A DNA stretch of 64,000 nucleotides. It comes from Rickettsiales bacterium (lineage in GTDB: Bacteria > Pseudomonadota > Alphaproteobacteria > Rickettsiales > SXRF01). The position numbers and the translations under genes are program-made. Under the pieces are notes generated by a model that saw only the letters and a program-made list of their open reading frames with translations, was not told where the DNA came from and ran no database searches. This document shows, in pieces, positions 33,335 to 43,314 of this stretch (positions are counted from its first letter, which is position 1; each line of letters starts with the position of its first letter). The stretch is taken from assembly GCA_021299465.1 (NCBI GenBank), contig JAJTHB010000010.1:22911-86910 (forward strand), read 5' to 3'.

Positions 33335-34302
33335 TGGTCATCAAACTCCCCGACAATCTTGACGACGCACTAAAAACAGTATCGGACGATCTTGAAGAGC
33401 GCATGGGTCAGCTTTTGCGTGCGCCGGAAGCCTATTCCGCAACCGTGATTTCCATGACACCAAAAGTCGCAGCAAGCGCGCCTGATGAACGTGTACGCGG
33501 CGAAGAAGCCGTGCTCGAGGCGATGCGCTATTCCGCTCTCTCCGGTGGCAAGCGCCTAAGACCATTTCTGACAGTTTGCTCAGCTGGCCTGTTTGGCGTA
33601 AGCCGTGAGTCAGCGATTGAGGCAGCATGTGCGATTGAATTCATTCACACCTATTCGCTGATCCATGACGATCTGCCGAGCATGGATAATGATGACTTAA
33701 GGCGCGGAAAACCGACCTGTCACAAGGCGTTTGGTGAAGCGGCCGCGATTCTTGCGGGCGACGGGCTTCAAGCCTATGCGTTTCAGATCTTATCCAATTC
33801 AAAAACCCATCCCGATCCGAATGTCCGCTGCGAGCTTATTTCCGCGCTGGCACAAGCTGCCGGTTGCTGGGGCATGGTTGGTGGGCAGATGATGGATATG
33901 GAAGCCGAGCACAAGCAGCTCGCGGTGGATGAGATCATCCGCCTGCAGCGCCTCAAGACCGGCGAGCTTTTTGCCGTTTCCTGTGAAGCGGGCGCAATCC
34001 TTGGCAAAGCACCGCACATGATGCGCAACCTGTTGCGTGCTTATGCGCATGATATGGGCCTTGCTTTCCAGATCACTGATGATCTGCTGGATGCCGAAGG
34101 CACGCGTACTAAAGTGGGCAAAGCCGTGCGCAAAGACAAAGCATCCGGCAAAGCAACGCTGGTTTCCGGCATGGGCATTGAGCGCGCGCGCGACCATGCG
34201 CAGACGCTGATCCAGCAAGCCATTTCGCATCTATCGGTCTTTGATAAAAAGGCGGATAACCTGCGCCAGCTCGCGCGCTTTGTAATTGAGCGTAAGGCGT
34301 GA
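33334..34302 (+). CDS. ispA: Farnesyl/geranylgeranyl diphosphate synthase
   Basis: IspA condenses isopentenyl with dimethylallyl/geranyl diphosphate to give farnesyl diphosphate. In 322 residues the first aspartate-rich motif DDLPSMDND (112-120) has the longer DDx4D spacing typical of bacterial short-chain enzymes. The second is DDLLD (about 250-254). GGKRLRP (71-77) binds substrate. It is coupled to xseB, but dxs, which often follows, is missing. A DedA-like gene follows instead, overlapping by 4 bases. Confidence 0.94.
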   Translation: MVIKLPDNLDDALKTVSDDLEERMGQLLRAPEAYSATVISMTPKVAASAPDERVRGEEAVLEAMRYSALSGGKRLRPFLTVCSAGLFGVSRESAIEAACAIEFIHTYSLIHDDLPSMDNDDLRRGKPTCHKAFGEAAAILAGDGLQAYAFQILSNSKTHPDPNVRCELISALAQAAGCWGMVGGQMMDMEAEHKQLAVDEIIRLQRLKTGELFAVSCEAGAILGKAPHMMRNLLRAYAHDMGLAFQITDDLLDAEGTRTKVGKAVRKDKASGKATLVSGMGIERARDHAQTLIQQAISHLSVFDKKADNLRQLARFVIERKA

Positions 34303-34709
34303 TCAATAATCATTACATCAACGTCTTTTTCGAAGCGTTTCACACGGCAAGTATCATTCCTCTTTCATCCGAAGCTACGATGGCGGCGATGAAGGCATTT
34401 GGTGGGTTTAACCTCACGACAGCACTCGCGCTCGCCATTGCCGGTGGCATACTTGGTCAGATGTTTAACTGGTGGCTGGGATCGTTCCTGATTAAAAAGC
34501 GCCCGGCGAACGGCTGGAATATTCCAGATACGCTCTATGAAAAAGCGCGCCATATCTTTAATAAATATCTTGTTTTTTTGTTGATCTTTTGCTGGCTGCC
34601 GCTTGGCAATTTCTTCATGCTGGCGGCGGGCTTCTTAGGTGCAAAACCCAAAATGATTTTTCCACTGCTGCTGATAGGTTACGCCGTGCATTACGCCGTA
34701 CTGAACTAG
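34299..34709 (+). CDS. Small DedA/YqaA-like membrane protein
   Basis: The start GTG overlaps the ispA stop (GTGA). The 136 residues have three to four hydrophobic segments. They include ALALAIAGGILGQMFNWWLG (about 40-60), which resembles the YqaA/SNARE-associated (VTT) family, and LLIFCWLPLGNFFMLAAGFL. Members are thought to move lipids across the inner membrane. Placement after the prenyl synthase may hint at undecaprenyl or lipid handling, but this is inference. Confidence 0.7.
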   Translation: MINNHYINVFFEAFHTASIIPLSSEATMAAMKAFGGFNLTTALALAIAGGILGQMFNWWLGSFLIKKRPANGWNIPDTLYEKARHIFNKYLVFLLIFCWLPLGNFFMLAAGFLGAKPKMIFPLLLIGYAVHYAVLN

Positions 34710-34710
34710 T

Positions 34711-35343
34711 CTAGCGTTTCCTGCCTTCTGCACGCTCTTTTGCCAGTTGCTGGCTGAGCCAATCGACCATTTCATGAAGAGTGCGCACCGTCTCGTTGCG
34801 CACTGATTCCAGATTTTCCTGAGATTCAAGCAAGGTGGCGGCTTTAGGGTCTTTGGGAAAAGCATCCGTAAACATTTCACCAAGGGTTTTTTCATACCCT
34901 TCATGCATTAAGTCGAGATCATTCATGCGCCCTGTAAGTCGCGACATAATTGCAGCGCGCTGATTCATCGGCAAAGGACGAATCACCTGCTGCAACGCAC
35001 GGCGATAATCCTGATAGTTGTAATATAATACCGACTGCTCGTCATCGACCATGCCACGGGATCGGGTAGCGGCTGCACGATAGATTTCGCTCAGCAGGTA
35101 GTTCGTGCTATCCACACCGCTGAGTTTCGAGAGGTTATCGCTCAGGCGGCTCAGGTGAAGTTTTTCTAAATCTGAAGACTGCGCGCCCTGTGTGGCTGCA
35201 AGCTTTTGCGTAGCAGCTGGCTGAATACCACTTTGGCGGCAGTGCGAAAGCGTCACTGCACTGCCAATTGTGGTGACAGCCGTCAGCGCCGCAATCCCAC
35301 CGGCTATTCGCCGATTACGATCTGAATCTTGTTTACTCGCCAT
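34711..35343 (-). CDS. Hypothetical anchored protein
   Basis: The 210-residue protein has a basic start and one hydrophobic segment (about 13-31), then a long helical, charged, presumably periplasmic part. It contains only one Cys, directly after the hydrophobic segment (LSHC); that position is not a good lipobox. I do not recognise a family. It converges with the DedA-like gene (1 base between stops). The hppA terminator lies between it and hppA, so it is probably transcribed separately. Confidence 0.65.
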   Translation of the reverse strand: MASKQDSDRNRRIAGGIAALTAVTTIGSAVTLSHCRQSGIQPAATQKLAATQGAQSSDLEKLHLSRLSDNLSKLSGVDSTNYLLSEIYRAAATRSRGMVDDEQSVLYYNYQDYRRALQQVIRPLPMNQRAAIMSRLTGRMNDLDLMHEGYEKTLGEMFTDAFPKDPKAATLLESQENLESVRNETVRTLHEMVDWLSQQLAKERAEGRKR

Positions 35344-35400
35344 ATCGCAATGACTTTACCATGATTTTCATTATGTAGGATGACATTTCAATGACAAAAA

Positions 35401-35424
35401 AGGCCGCCCAAAGGCGGCCTTTTT
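35401..35424 (-). terminator. Bidirectional terminator behind hppA
   Basis: AGGCCGCC (35401-35408), loop CAAA, GGCGGCCT (35413-35420), flanked by an A run on the left and a T run on the right. It is a standard intrinsic terminator in either direction. It lies 19 bases beyond the hppA stop on the minus strand. Confidence 0.92.
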
Positions 35425-35442
35425 CAGTAGCTTAGCGCAGGA

Positions 35443-37518
35443 TTAGTGCGCGAGCAGTGCGAGGAGCAGGATCGCCACAATATTGGCAATCTTGATCATC
35501 GGGTTCACGGCCGGGCCAGCGGTGTCCTTGTACGGATCGCCCACGGTGTCGCCAGTTACAGCGGCTTTATGAGCCTCCGAACCTTTGCCGCCATGATGGC
35601 CTTCTTCGATATATTTCTTTGCGTTATCCCACGCGCCGCCACCTGCGGTCATGGAAATGGCAACGAAAAGACCGGTCACGATAATACCAAGCAGCATCGC
35701 GCCCACTGCCGCAAATGCGGAAGCCTGACCCGCAATCGCGTTAATCACGAAGTACAGCACCACCGGCGCCAGTACTGGTAATAAGCTAGGTGCTATCATC
35801 TCCTTGATCGCGGCTTTGGTGAGCATATCAACCGCGCGGCCGTAATCCGGCTTGGCGGTTCCGGCCATGATGCCCGGAATCTCTTTAAACTGGCGGCGAA
35901 CTTCCACCACCACCGAGCCCGCAGCACGGCCAACAGCCATCATGCCCATGGCACCGAACAGATATGGTAACAGACCGCCCATGAGCAGACCAACCACGAC
36001 ATACGGATCCGAAAGCTCAAACTTCACCTCGATATTCGGGAAGTAGTGCTTAAGGTCTTCGGTGTAAGCCGCAAACAGCACGAGCGACGCGAGTGCCGCC
36101 GAACCAATGGCATAGCCTTTGGTCACGGCTTTGGTGGTGTTGCCCACCGCATCGAGCGCATCGGTGGTCTCGCGGATGTCTTTTGGCAGACCCGACATTT
36201 CGGCGATACCGCCAGCATTGTCGGTTACCGGTCCATAAGCATCGAGTGCTACCACAATACCCGCAAGCGCCAACATGGTCGTTGCGGAAATCGCAATACC
36301 AAACAGGCCGCAAAGCAGATAGGCGCCGATAATACCAGCGCAGATCACGACCGCTGGCAGTGCGGTTGCTTCCATCGACACAGCCAGGCCCTGGATCACG
36401 TTCGTGCCATGGCCGGTGGTCGAGGCTTGCGCCACGCTGCGCACCGGACGGTATTTGGTCGATGTGTAGTACTCAGTGAGCCATACCAGCGCACCAGTGA
36501 CACCAAGGCCAACAAGAGCACAATAGAAGATATGACGACCAACAAACTCCTTACCGGCAACGGTAAAGCTCGTATCAATGCCTAGCATGTGATCCGTAAT
36601 ATACCAAATCACTGGCACCGATAGGGCCGCACTCCAGATAAGTCCCTTATAAAGGGCTTTCATGATATTGCGGGTTTTGTCGAGTTTCACAAAGAATGTG
36701 CCGATGATTGAGGTGATGATACACGCCCCGCCGATCGCAAGCGGATACATCATCATCGTGCTTTGCACTTCGCCGGTGAAGTAAATTGCAGCGAGCAACA
36801 TGGTGGCCACAATCGTCACCACATAGGTTTCGAACAAGTCGGCGGCCATACCAGCACAATCGCCAACGTTATCGCCTACGTTATCCGCGATTACCGCTGG
36901 ATTGCGTGGATCATCCTCGGGAATGCCCGCTTCTACCTTGCCCACAAGATCCGCGCCCACATCCGCACCTTTAGTGAAGATACCGCCGCCGAGACGAGCA
37001 AAAATCGAAATCAATGACGCACCAAACGACAGAGCGACAAGAGCCTCAAGGATTTTACGGGTATCCATGTTCATGCCCAGAAGCATATTATAGTAAAGGG
37101 CAATACCGAGCAGGCCGAGGCCGACTACAAGCATCCCTGTCACCGCGCCTGATTTAAAGGCGATGGTGAGAGCAGGTTGCAGGCCGGATTTAGCGGCTTC
37201 TGCCGTACGTACGTTGGCGCGAACCGAGATGTTCATGCCGATGTACCCAGCAATACCGGAAAGGATCGCGCCGATGGCAAAGCCAACGCCAACAAACCAT
37301 CCAAGCCGCCAGGAAAGCAGTACACCAATCACTACGCCGACGATGGCAATCGTAGTATATTGCCGGTTAAGATATGCGCGCGCGCCCTCTTGGATAGCGG
37401 CAGCGATATTAATCATTTTCTCTGAGCCAGTAGGCGCAGCCATGATCTGGCGGCCAGCCACCACACCATAAATCAGCGACGCAGCACCGCAGAGAATTAC
37501 AAACGTCATGGGATCCAT
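35443..37518 (-). CDS. hppA: Membrane-bound proton-translocating pyrophosphatase
   Basis: HppA couples hydrolysis of pyrophosphate to proton pumping. I choose ATG 37518 (MDPMTFVIL) because AGGAG precedes it; an in-frame extension of 32 residues has no such signal. The 691-residue protein has about 16 helices and the catalytic segments [15 protein letters not shown] and [19 protein letters not shown]. In [19 protein letters not shown] the residue after GNTT is Lys, which marks the potassium-independent proton-pumping subclass. A terminator follows. The upstream 129 bases, including hairpin AAGCC/GGCTT, hold its leader. Confidence 0.96.
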   Translation of the reverse strand: MDPMTFVILCGAASLIYGVVAGRQIMAAPTGSEKMINIAAAIQEGARAYLNRQYTTIAIVGVVIGVLLSWRLGWFVGVGFAIGAILSGIAGYIGMNISVRANVRTAEAAKSGLQPALTIAFKSGAVTGMLVVGLGLLGIALYYNMLLGMNMDTRKILEALVALSFGASLISIFARLGGGIFTKGADVGADLVGKVEAGIPEDDPRNPAVIADNVGDNVGDCAGMAADLFETYVVTIVATMLLAAIYFTGEVQSTMMMYPLAIGGACIITSIIGTFFVKLDKTRNIMKALYKGLIWSAALSVPVIWYITDHMLGIDTSFTVAGKEFVGRHIFYCALVGLGVTGALVWLTEYYTSTKYRPVRSVAQASTTGHGTNVIQGLAVSMEATALPAVVICAGIIGAYLLCGLFGIAISATTMLALAGIVVALDAYGPVTDNAGGIAEMSGLPKDIRETTDALDAVGNTTKAVTKGYAIGSAALASLVLFAAYTEDLKHYFPNIEVKFELSDPYVVVGLLMGGLLPYLFGAMGMMAVGRAAGSVVVEVRRQFKEIPGIMAGTAKPDYGRAVDMLTKAAIKEMIAPSLLPVLAPVVLYFVINAIAGQASAFAAVGAMLLGIIVTGLFVAISMTAGGGAWDNAKKYIEEGHHGGKGSEAHKAAVTGDTVGDPYKDTAGPAVNPMIKIANIVAILLLALLAH

Positions 37519-37647
37519 GAAAAAACTCCTATTGAAGCATAAAGTAAAAAACGAAAGGACGCTTAATTGCCACAAGCCACCGGCTTCCGCAAGGGCAATG
37601 AAAAAAAACATCAAGTTATTATTTAGGCTGTTGTATAATAAACACTA

Positions 37648-38232
37648 TTATTGATTGGCGTTTAGATTTGCCAGATCAAGTATGCGGCTACGGGTGATAA
37701 GCCCAAAATCCTCACCAAGCAGCCTGCCATTCGAACTAATACTGGCAATGTAAGGGATCGCGCCATTGTAACTGCCTCCAACAGACTTCAAAACATCCGT
37801 AAGTGAATTCACGGCGCTGCCTTTTACCATGTAGGGGGTAAATGTATCTTCGTAGCCATACTGAGCAATGTAGGTTGCCAGCTGCAACTTTCTGTTATCA
37901 ACGGATAAGAACAAGAGATTTACCTGCGATAGCTGATTGCCACGCACAAGATCAACAAGATCAGGCATCATCTGTTTGCAATACGCACACCAGGAGGCAT
38001 AAACAAAGACCAGGCTTGATTTCCCACTATCATTACGAAGCAGCGATGCAACTTCGCTGGCGCGAATGGTGATTATTTGCTCCGAAACGGCCACTACTTT
38101 TTCCCGCGGCGGCGCATCGGGCGCAGGCGGCTGTATCATGGGGTTCAAGATATGTAAGAACGCCATAAACAGCAACGAACCAACCAGGGTCCAGTATAAA
38201 AATTTTTGATCTTTTGGGCTGATGTTTATCAT
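37648..38232 (-). CDS. Membrane-anchored thioredoxin-like protein
   Basis: I choose ATG 38232 because it overlaps the stop of the upstream 51-residue gene (TAATG), which suggests coupling; a start 5 codons earlier is also open. The 194 residues have one helix (about 11-28), a Pro-rich linker and a thioredoxin fold with active site CAYC (82-85) in YASWCAYCKQM. A cis-Pro is visible in GAIPYIASI. The protein is probably a periplasmic thiol-disulfide protein, TlpA-like. It closes an operon with the SIMPL and SDHAF4 genes. Confidence 0.85.
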   Translation of the reverse strand: MINISPKDQKFLYWTLVGSLLFMAFLHILNPMIQPPAPDAPPREKVVAVSEQIITIRASEVASLLRNDSGKSSLVFVYASWCAYCKQMMPDLVDLVRGNQLSQVNLLFLSVDNRKLQLATYIAQYGYEDTFTPYMVKGSAVNSLTDVLKSVGGSYNGAIPYIASISSNGRLLGEDFGLITRSRILDLANLNANQ

Positions 38233-38387
38233 TAAAAATCTACGCATTTGCCGGCAATTTCCCAGTCGCCGTAGCGAGTAGGCTCTGGCCCTTTGGGACC
38301 GCCGGTTTCAGCTGCTTTAGCGGTCGTAGTTTGGGGTTTAGGGTTTAGCTTAGGCTTAACAGTTTTATTATCTTCTTGTTTATCCAT
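38232..38387 (-). CDS. SDHAF4/DUF1674 succinate dehydrogenase assembly factor
   Basis: A 51-residue gene, too small for most ORF callers. The start ATG (38387) follows GGAGTTTGGAATT. The C-terminal signature is EPTRYGDWEIAGKCVDF, which is the diagnostic end of the DUF1674/SDHAF4 family. In eukaryotes SDHAF4 binds flavinylated SdhA and shields it from oxidation during complex II assembly; bacterial members are mostly alphaproteobacterial. A Lys/Pro/Thr-rich N-terminal half is variable. The stop overlaps the thioredoxin-like gene start. No sdh gene is in the window. Confidence 0.92.
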   Translation of the reverse strand: MDKQEDNKTVKPKLNPKPQTTTAKAAETGGPKGPEPTRYGDWEIAGKCVDF

Positions 38388-38405
38388 AATTCCAAACTCC
38401 AAGCA

Positions 38406-39125
38406 CTACTCCAAAACAAATACGACATTTACCGTTTCACGAATCTCTACCATGCCAGGCAAACTAGGCGCGACGGAGCTTTTTTCCATCCCGCCATCAG
38501 CCATTGCCATCATCGCGCCGCGCATCATCGGCATCGGCGGTGGCATATACCCACCAGATGCCTGAATGCTGAATGGCTTGCCAAGCTTAACACCTGCCGC
38601 CACCGCCAACGCCTCGGCTTTTGCTTTAGCATTTTGCATCGCCTTGACACGAAGACGATCAGAGATCGCATCCGGATTAGACACGCGGAAATCAACACCA
38701 CTAACCTGATCGACCTTGGCATCAACCAGCGCTGCCAGTACACGCTCATGATTATCAAGCTTGTCGAGCGTAATCTGTAGTGTGCGGCTCACGATGTAAC
38801 CCACCAGCTCCTGCTTCTGCTGGGCGTTGTTATAGGTGTATTCCGGACTAATATTCATATAGGAGGGCTTGATTTTTTCCCTTGGTATTTTGAATTCCTG
38901 CGCGATCTGGATAACCTTTTCGAGTAGCACGTCGTTGTTTTTCTTTGCTGTCTCAAGTTTAGGCTCACGGCTCATCAGCGTCGCAGTGATGATCGCCTGG
39001 TCAGGCGTTACTTCTTCTTTTGCTTCGCCGGAAATCGAGATAGTTGGCGGCATTGGCGGCGGCATTTGTGCGGCCACGGGCGTTGAGACGGCAAGTAACA
39101 AAACTGTCGTGATTAGATGCTTCAT
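38406..39125 (-). CDS. Periplasmic SIMPL (DUF541) domain protein
   Basis: I choose ATG 39125, preceded by CGGAGAAAAGA, over a much longer in-frame extension; this gives 239 residues with a clean signal peptide (about 1-19, TPVAA). The mature part has the SIMPL pattern: TISISGEAKEEVTPDQAIITA, then LVGYIVSRTLQITLDKLD, and the KAKAEALAVAAGVKLG segment. Members are periplasmic and of loosely defined function (BP26/YggE). It starts an operon with the SDHAF4 and thioredoxin-like genes and is divergent from rsmB with 60 bases between. Confidence 0.9.
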   Translation of the reverse strand: MKHLITTVLLLAVSTPVAAQMPPPMPPTISISGEAKEEVTPDQAIITATLMSREPKLETAKKNNDVLLEKVIQIAQEFKIPREKIKPSYMNISPEYTYNNAQQKQELVGYIVSRTLQITLDKLDNHERVLAALVDAKVDQVSGVDFRVSNPDAISDRLRVKAMQNAKAKAEALAVAAGVKLGKPFSIQASGGYMPPPMPMMRGAMMAMADGGMEKSSVAPSLPGMVEIRETVNVVFVLE

Positions 39126-39185
39126 TCTTTTCTCCGTTTGTGCCATAAGGCTTTTTCCCGAAAAACAAATGAATGCTAACAGAGA

Positions 39186-40499
39186 ATGCACATAAAGCCA
39201 ACTACGATCCAAATTTCCGCCAGCGCCAGCGATGCACGCCTGTGCGCGCTGGCAGCGCTCATGCACACGCTAGACAAGCAAAAGCCACTAGACAGTTTCT
39301 GGCCGCAGGATCGTTATTTTCAGGGGCTCAACCCTTCCGATCGCGCCTTTGCCCAGCTTTTGGTGAAAACCACCTTGCGAAGGTTGGGGCAAATTGATGC
39401 CGTGCTTGAACACTTCATGGATAAGCCAGTAAGCGCGCCTCGTATCGCGCATACATTACGCCTCGGAACTGCTCAGCTTTTATTTCTGGGGACGCCGCCG
39501 CATGCGGCCGTGCATTCCTCGGTGGAGCTGGCTAAGCAGCTAAAGCTTGAGCGCCTCAGCGGCCTGGTCAATGCCGTACTAAAGAAAGTAGCGCAGGAAG
39601 GTACCAAGCTTATCGAGGCGCAAGACGAAGCGGTCATCAATACGCCGCCATGGCTTTATGCCAGCTGGATGCGCAATTATGGTAAAGAAACAGCTCATGC
39701 AATTGCAGCGAGTCATTTGAACGATCCGCCGCTTGATCTATCTGCGAAATCAAACCCGGCCGAGTGGACAGAAAAACTAAGTGGCACATTGCTGCCTAAT
39801 GGTTCCATCAGGCTCAGTGAAGCACGCGGCATCACACAGCTTGCTGGCTTTAGCGAGGGCGAATGGTGGGTTCAGGATGTGGCGGCAAGCCTGCCAGCCT
39901 CGCTTTTTGGCGATTTACACGGTAAGAAAGTGCTCGACCTCTGCGCCGCACCCGGTGGCAAGACAGCGCAGATGATTCTCGCTGGCGCGAAAGTGACGGC
40001 AATCGATCAATCCAAGGAACGGATGGCAACGCTCAAAACCAATCTTCACCGCCTTAAATTATCGGCTGAATACGCGGTGTGCGACGTGCTCAAATACAAA
40101 CCGGAATCAGCACCAGATGCAATTTTGCTGGACGCGCCCTGCTCTGCAACCGGTACTGCGCGCAAACATCCCGATGTTCTTCGCCACCGCAGATCAGAAG
40201 ACATCGCCCGCCTTGCCGATACGCAGCAAAAACTGCTTCATCACGCGCTGGATATGCTTAAGTCAGGCGGCATACTGGTTTATGCCGTCTGTTCGCTGCA
40301 GCCGGAAGAAGGTGAGGAGCAGATCGCGGCGCTGCTGAAAAGCCGTGATGATGTGAAACGAAAACCTATTGATCCCGCACTCATAGGCGGGCTAAATGAC
40401 TGCATCACCAAGCAAGGAGATCTTCGCACCCTGCCTTGCCATTTGGCAACTATTGGTGGTATGGATGGATTTTATGCCGCAGTTTTGGTAAAAAGATAG
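39186..40499 (+). CDS. rsmB: 16S rRNA m5C967 methyltransferase RsmB-type
   Basis: The 437-residue protein has the NusB-like RNA-binding domain (about 15-150) followed by a SAM-dependent m5C methyltransferase domain. LDLCAAPGGKTAQM binds SAM, DAPCSATGTARKHPDV holds the release Cys and AVCSLQPEEGEEQ the catalytic Cys. This two-cysteine pattern is the RsmB/Nop2 hallmark. It is followed three bases later by rpe, an arrangement common in alphaproteobacteria. Confidence 0.94.
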   Translation: MHIKPTTIQISASASDARLCALAALMHTLDKQKPLDSFWPQDRYFQGLNPSDRAFAQLLVKTTLRRLGQIDAVLEHFMDKPVSAPRIAHTLRLGTAQLLFLGTPPHAAVHSSVELAKQLKLERLSGLVNAVLKKVAQEGTKLIEAQDEAVINTPPWLYASWMRNYGKETAHAIAASHLNDPPLDLSAKSNPAEWTEKLSGTLLPNGSIRLSEARGITQLAGFSEGEWWVQDVAASLPASLFGDLHGKKVLDLCAAPGGKTAQMILAGAKVTAIDQSKERMATLKTNLHRLKLSAEYAVCDVLKYKPESAPDAILLDAPCSATGTARKHPDVLRHRRSEDIARLADTQQKLLHHALDMLKSGGILVYAVCSLQPEEGEEQIAALLKSRDDVKRKPIDPALIGGLNDCITKQGDLRTLPCHLATIGGMDGFYAAVLVKR

Positions 40500-40502
40500 C
40501 TT

Positions 40503-41153
40503 ATGATAAAAATCGCTCCTTCCATTCTTTCCGCTGATTTTGCCAAGCTTGGCGACGAGGTTCGCGCGGTGGATAGCGCCGGCGCGGATTATATTCATGT
40601 CGATGTGATGGACGGGCATTTCGTGCCTAACCTCACCATTGGCCCGGTGGTGATTAGCTCGCTGCGTAAACACAGCCAGAAAATTTTTGATGTGCATTTA
40701 ATGATAGAAAATCCCGATCACTCCATCGAAGCCTATGCCAAAGCCGGTGCCGATATCATCACCGTGCATGCAGAAGCATGCGTGCATCTGGATCGGACAC
40801 TCTCCCTTATTAAATCGCTCGGTAAAAAATGCGGTGTATCGCTGGTGCCCTCTACTCCGGCGAGCGCGCTTTCTTATGTGATGGATAAGGTGGATCTGAT
40901 TTTAGTGATGACGGTGAATCCCGGCTTTGGCGGTCAGAGCTTTATTGCTTCGCAGCTAACAAAAATCCGCGAGATTCACAGTATGATCAAAGCCAGTGGC
41001 CGCGAGATTGACCTCGAAGTTGACGGCGGCATCAACCCTGGGACCGCCAAGCAAGTGATCGAAGCGGGTGCGAATGTACTGGTGGCCGGTAGCGCGGTGT
41101 TTACCGGCAACAGCGCCGATTACTCTAAGAATATACTTTCCCTTCGTTCATGA
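40503..41153 (+). CDS. rpe: Ribulose-phosphate 3-epimerase
   Basis: Rpe interconverts ribulose 5-phosphate and xylulose 5-phosphate in the pentose phosphate pathway. Its 216 residues show the TIM-barrel motifs [45 protein letters not shown] and [11 protein letters not shown]. The catalytic Asp and metal-binding His residues are present. Its TGA overlaps the yacG start (ATGA). Confidence 0.97.
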   Translation: MIKIAPSILSADFAKLGDEVRAVDSAGADYIHVDVMDGHFVPNLTIGPVVISSLRKHSQKIFDVHLMIENPDHSIEAYAKAGADIITVHAEACVHLDRTLSLIKSLGKKCGVSLVPSTPASALSYVMDKVDLILVMTVNPGFGGQSFIASQLTKIREIHSMIKASGREIDLEVDGGINPGTAKQVIEAGANVLVAGSAVFTGNSADYSKNILSLRS

Positions 41154-41323
41154 ACTGCCCGCTTTGCCGAAAAGCCGCCAAGGCTCCTTATACACCTTTC
41201 TGCTCGAAGCGCTGCTCCGACCTTGATCTTGGCAAGTGGCTGAGGGGCGATTACGCGGTGCCGGTGGTGGAAGAAGATGACGCGCCGGACAACGAAGAAG
41301 ATCCCGCTCAGCGAACCGAATAA
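41150..41323 (+). CDS. yacG: DNA gyrase inhibitor YacG
   Basis: A 57-residue zinc protein found just after rpe, below the usual ORF size limit. MNCPLCRK and [20 protein letters not shown] carry the four zinc cysteines (3, 6, 18, 22) and the family signature CSxRCxxxDLxxWxxxxY. The C-terminus is acidic. YacG binds GyrB and inhibits gyrase in E. coli. The ATG overlaps the rpe stop by 4 bases, so the two are translationally coupled. Confidence 0.95.
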   Translation: MNCPLCRKAAKAPYTPFCSKRCSDLDLGKWLRGDYAVPVVEEDDAPDNEEDPAQRTE

Positions 41324-41365
41324 AATCAACCATAGATTGTATTATATCATAAATAATTTGCTATT

Positions 41366-41387
41366 GGTTGTAATTTATACTACAACC
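41366..41387. promoter_or_regulatory. Inverted repeat upstream of the chemoreceptor gene
   Basis: GGTTGTA (41366-41372) and TACAACC (41381-41387) are exact inverted copies separated by 8 bases in the AT-rich 101-base gap before the chemoreceptor. It may be an operator. The regulator is unknown. Confidence 0.35.
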
Positions 41388-41424
41388 CCTGCGTGATTAT
41401 TTAAACATAATATTCGGAGCACTC

Positions 41425-43191
41425 ATGAAACTTTCGCACAAAATTTATGCCGGTTTTGCTCTTTTGATCATGATGATGGTTGGGCTTGGTGCTTATAGCG
41501 TCCATTCAGCCTGGCGCCTGAGTGAGCATTTCGATGAGTATCGTGATGCGGCACGCACCAACCTCATCATCGGCGGTTTAGTTGCGGATATTCAAAAGGC
41601 GCATATTGCTGGCGACAATTACTTGATGAACCAAAACGCAGATGACCTTGCGACTTTCGACAAACATATCCAGGAAATCATCGATATGGATGAGACCGTC
41701 CATCACACAGTGAAAGACAGTGCCATTCACGACCAGCTCGATAAGCTTAAAGAGCGCAGCGAGAACTACAGGATAAGCTTTAAAGACAATGTCGCAAAAG
41801 GCATTCGTGACCCTAACACACTTTTTGCCGAACTTAACTCAATCGAAAAAGAATATTCAACCATTGCCGAGGCGATGAGCGCCGAGCAGAACAGAATTGG
41901 GCCAGAGGCAGAGCGTGTAGCAACAAGCACCAAGCAGCTGGTGCCGATTGTAACCGGCATTTCACTGATTATGGGGCTCGCGGTTGCCATTTACATTGGC
42001 AAACTCGCAATTTCGACCATTCGAGGCGTAACAAGCGTGATGAGCCGCTTATCGTCGGGCGATTACAGCGTCCAGATCAAGGGGCAGGAACGACGCGACG
42101 AAATCGGCGAGATGGCACGGGCGATCCAGAAATTCAAAGATGATTCAGAGCGAGCCTACCTGCTAAAACAAATGGTGCAGGACATGCCGGTGAATGTAAT
42201 GACAGTCGATGTGAAGAACGATTTCAAGATCAATTACATGAACAACACCTCGATGAATACGCTGAACAAGCTCCACCAGTACCTGCCGGTGCGGCCTGAA
42301 GATATGATGGGCAAATCGTTTGATATGTTCCATAAAAACCCTGATCACCAGCGCCGCTTGGTCGGTGATCCCAAGAACCTGCCGCACCGCGCGCGTATCA
42401 AAGTCGGCACCGAGACGATGGATCTGCTTGTCTCAGCTATCAAAAATGCCAATGATGATTATGTCGGCGCGATGCTCACCTGGTCGATCGTAAGCCATCA
42501 GGTGAAGCTAGCCGATGATTTCAAAGGCTCGGTCGGTACGATGGCGACACAAATTGGCGCAACCGCTGACGGATTGCAGAAAAACGCCGTCATTTTAGAA
42601 AGTGCGATCGAAGAGCTTTCCGCTTCGGCGCTCGAGATCAGCAAGCGCGTGAGCGATTCGGTGAATATTGTCAATAACGCGACGCAGGAAGCGCAGCAAA
42701 CGCGCGAGCGCATGGATAAGCTTGCCGATGCCGCTGAGAAAATTTCAAACGTCATCAGCCTCATTCGCTCCATCGCGGATAAAATCAACATGCTCTCGCT
42801 GAATGCTACGATTGAATCGGCACGCGCTGGCGATGCCGGCAAGGGTTTTGCAGTGGTTGCCAGCGAGGTGAAAGCGCTCGCAGACCGCACCACCAGCGCC
42901 ATTGCCGAGATCACTCAAAAAGTCGAAGACATGCAGACTTCAACCAACGAAAGCGTGAAATCGGTGCAGCAGATCACCGAGGTGGTGCAGACCATCAATC
43001 ATATCGCCACAACCATCGCCAGCGCGGTGGAACAGCAGCAGGCTGCGACCCGCGAAATCGCCCGTAATATCAGTGGTGCTGGCGATGCGGGCAGCTCCAG
43101 CGTTATCACCATGGCCTCGCAAATGACCTCGGTTAGCACCCAGCTGCAATCGGAGTGCGACGGCTTCCTTGATAAAATCGCGAAGATGTAA
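41425..43191 (+). CDS. Methyl-accepting chemotaxis protein
   Basis: The 588-residue chemoreceptor has a short N-terminal helix (about 8-27), a four-helix periplasmic sensor (about 30-170), a second helix (about 172-192), a HAMP domain (about 195-245), a PAS-like domain (about 255-350) and a cytoplasmic signalling hairpin. The conserved tip region reads NMLSLNATIESARAGDAGKGFAV, split by family rules, with VKALADRTTSAIAEI after it. The ligand is unknown. CGGAGCACTC precedes the ATG. No cheA/cheW is in the window, so it probably works with a distant che cluster and the flagellum above. Confidence 0.94.
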   Translation: MKLSHKIYAGFALLIMMMVGLGAYSVHSAWRLSEHFDEYRDAARTNLIIGGLVADIQKAHIAGDNYLMNQNADDLATFDKHIQEIIDMDETVHHTVKDSAIHDQLDKLKERSENYRISFKDNVAKGIRDPNTLFAELNSIEKEYSTIAEAMSAEQNRIGPEAERVATSTKQLVPIVTGISLIMGLAVAIYIGKLAISTIRGVTSVMSRLSSGDYSVQIKGQERRDEIGEMARAIQKFKDDSERAYLLKQMVQDMPVNVMTVDVKNDFKINYMNNTSMNTLNKLHQYLPVRPEDMMGKSFDMFHKNPDHQRRLVGDPKNLPHRARIKVGTETMDLLVSAIKNANDDYVGAMLTWSIVSHQVKLADDFKGSVGTMATQIGATADGLQKNAVILESAIEELSASALEISKRVSDSVNIVNNATQEAQQTRERMDKLADAAEKISNVISLIRSIADKINMLSLNATIESARAGDAGKGFAVVASEVKALADRTTSAIAEITQKVEDMQTSTNESVKSVQQITEVVQTINHIATTIASAVEQQQAATREIARNISGAGDAGSSSVITMASQMTSVSTQLQSECDGFLDKIAKM

Positions 43192-43314
43192 TGATATAAT
43201 TCAATGACTTAAATATCGACCTGCATCGCCAGTACTGCACTGCCACAATAAATTCATATAACTTTGCTGGTTCGCTAACCCAACTGAGCCTAAAATAAAT
43301 TAGAGGTGAGGTTC

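Noticed and set aside
36046..36585. 179-codon plus-strand open frame opposite hppA
   Set aside because: It is the antisense shadow of a well-conserved gene; no start signal or family motif.
37519..37614. Extra 32 N-terminal residues for HppA
   Set aside because: The stretch is open and hydrophobic, but AGGAG precedes the internal ATG at 37518 and that start fits the family.
39126..39266. Longer N-terminus for the SIMPL protein
   Set aside because: It would bury the signal peptide and overlap rsmB; GGAG marks the start at 39125.
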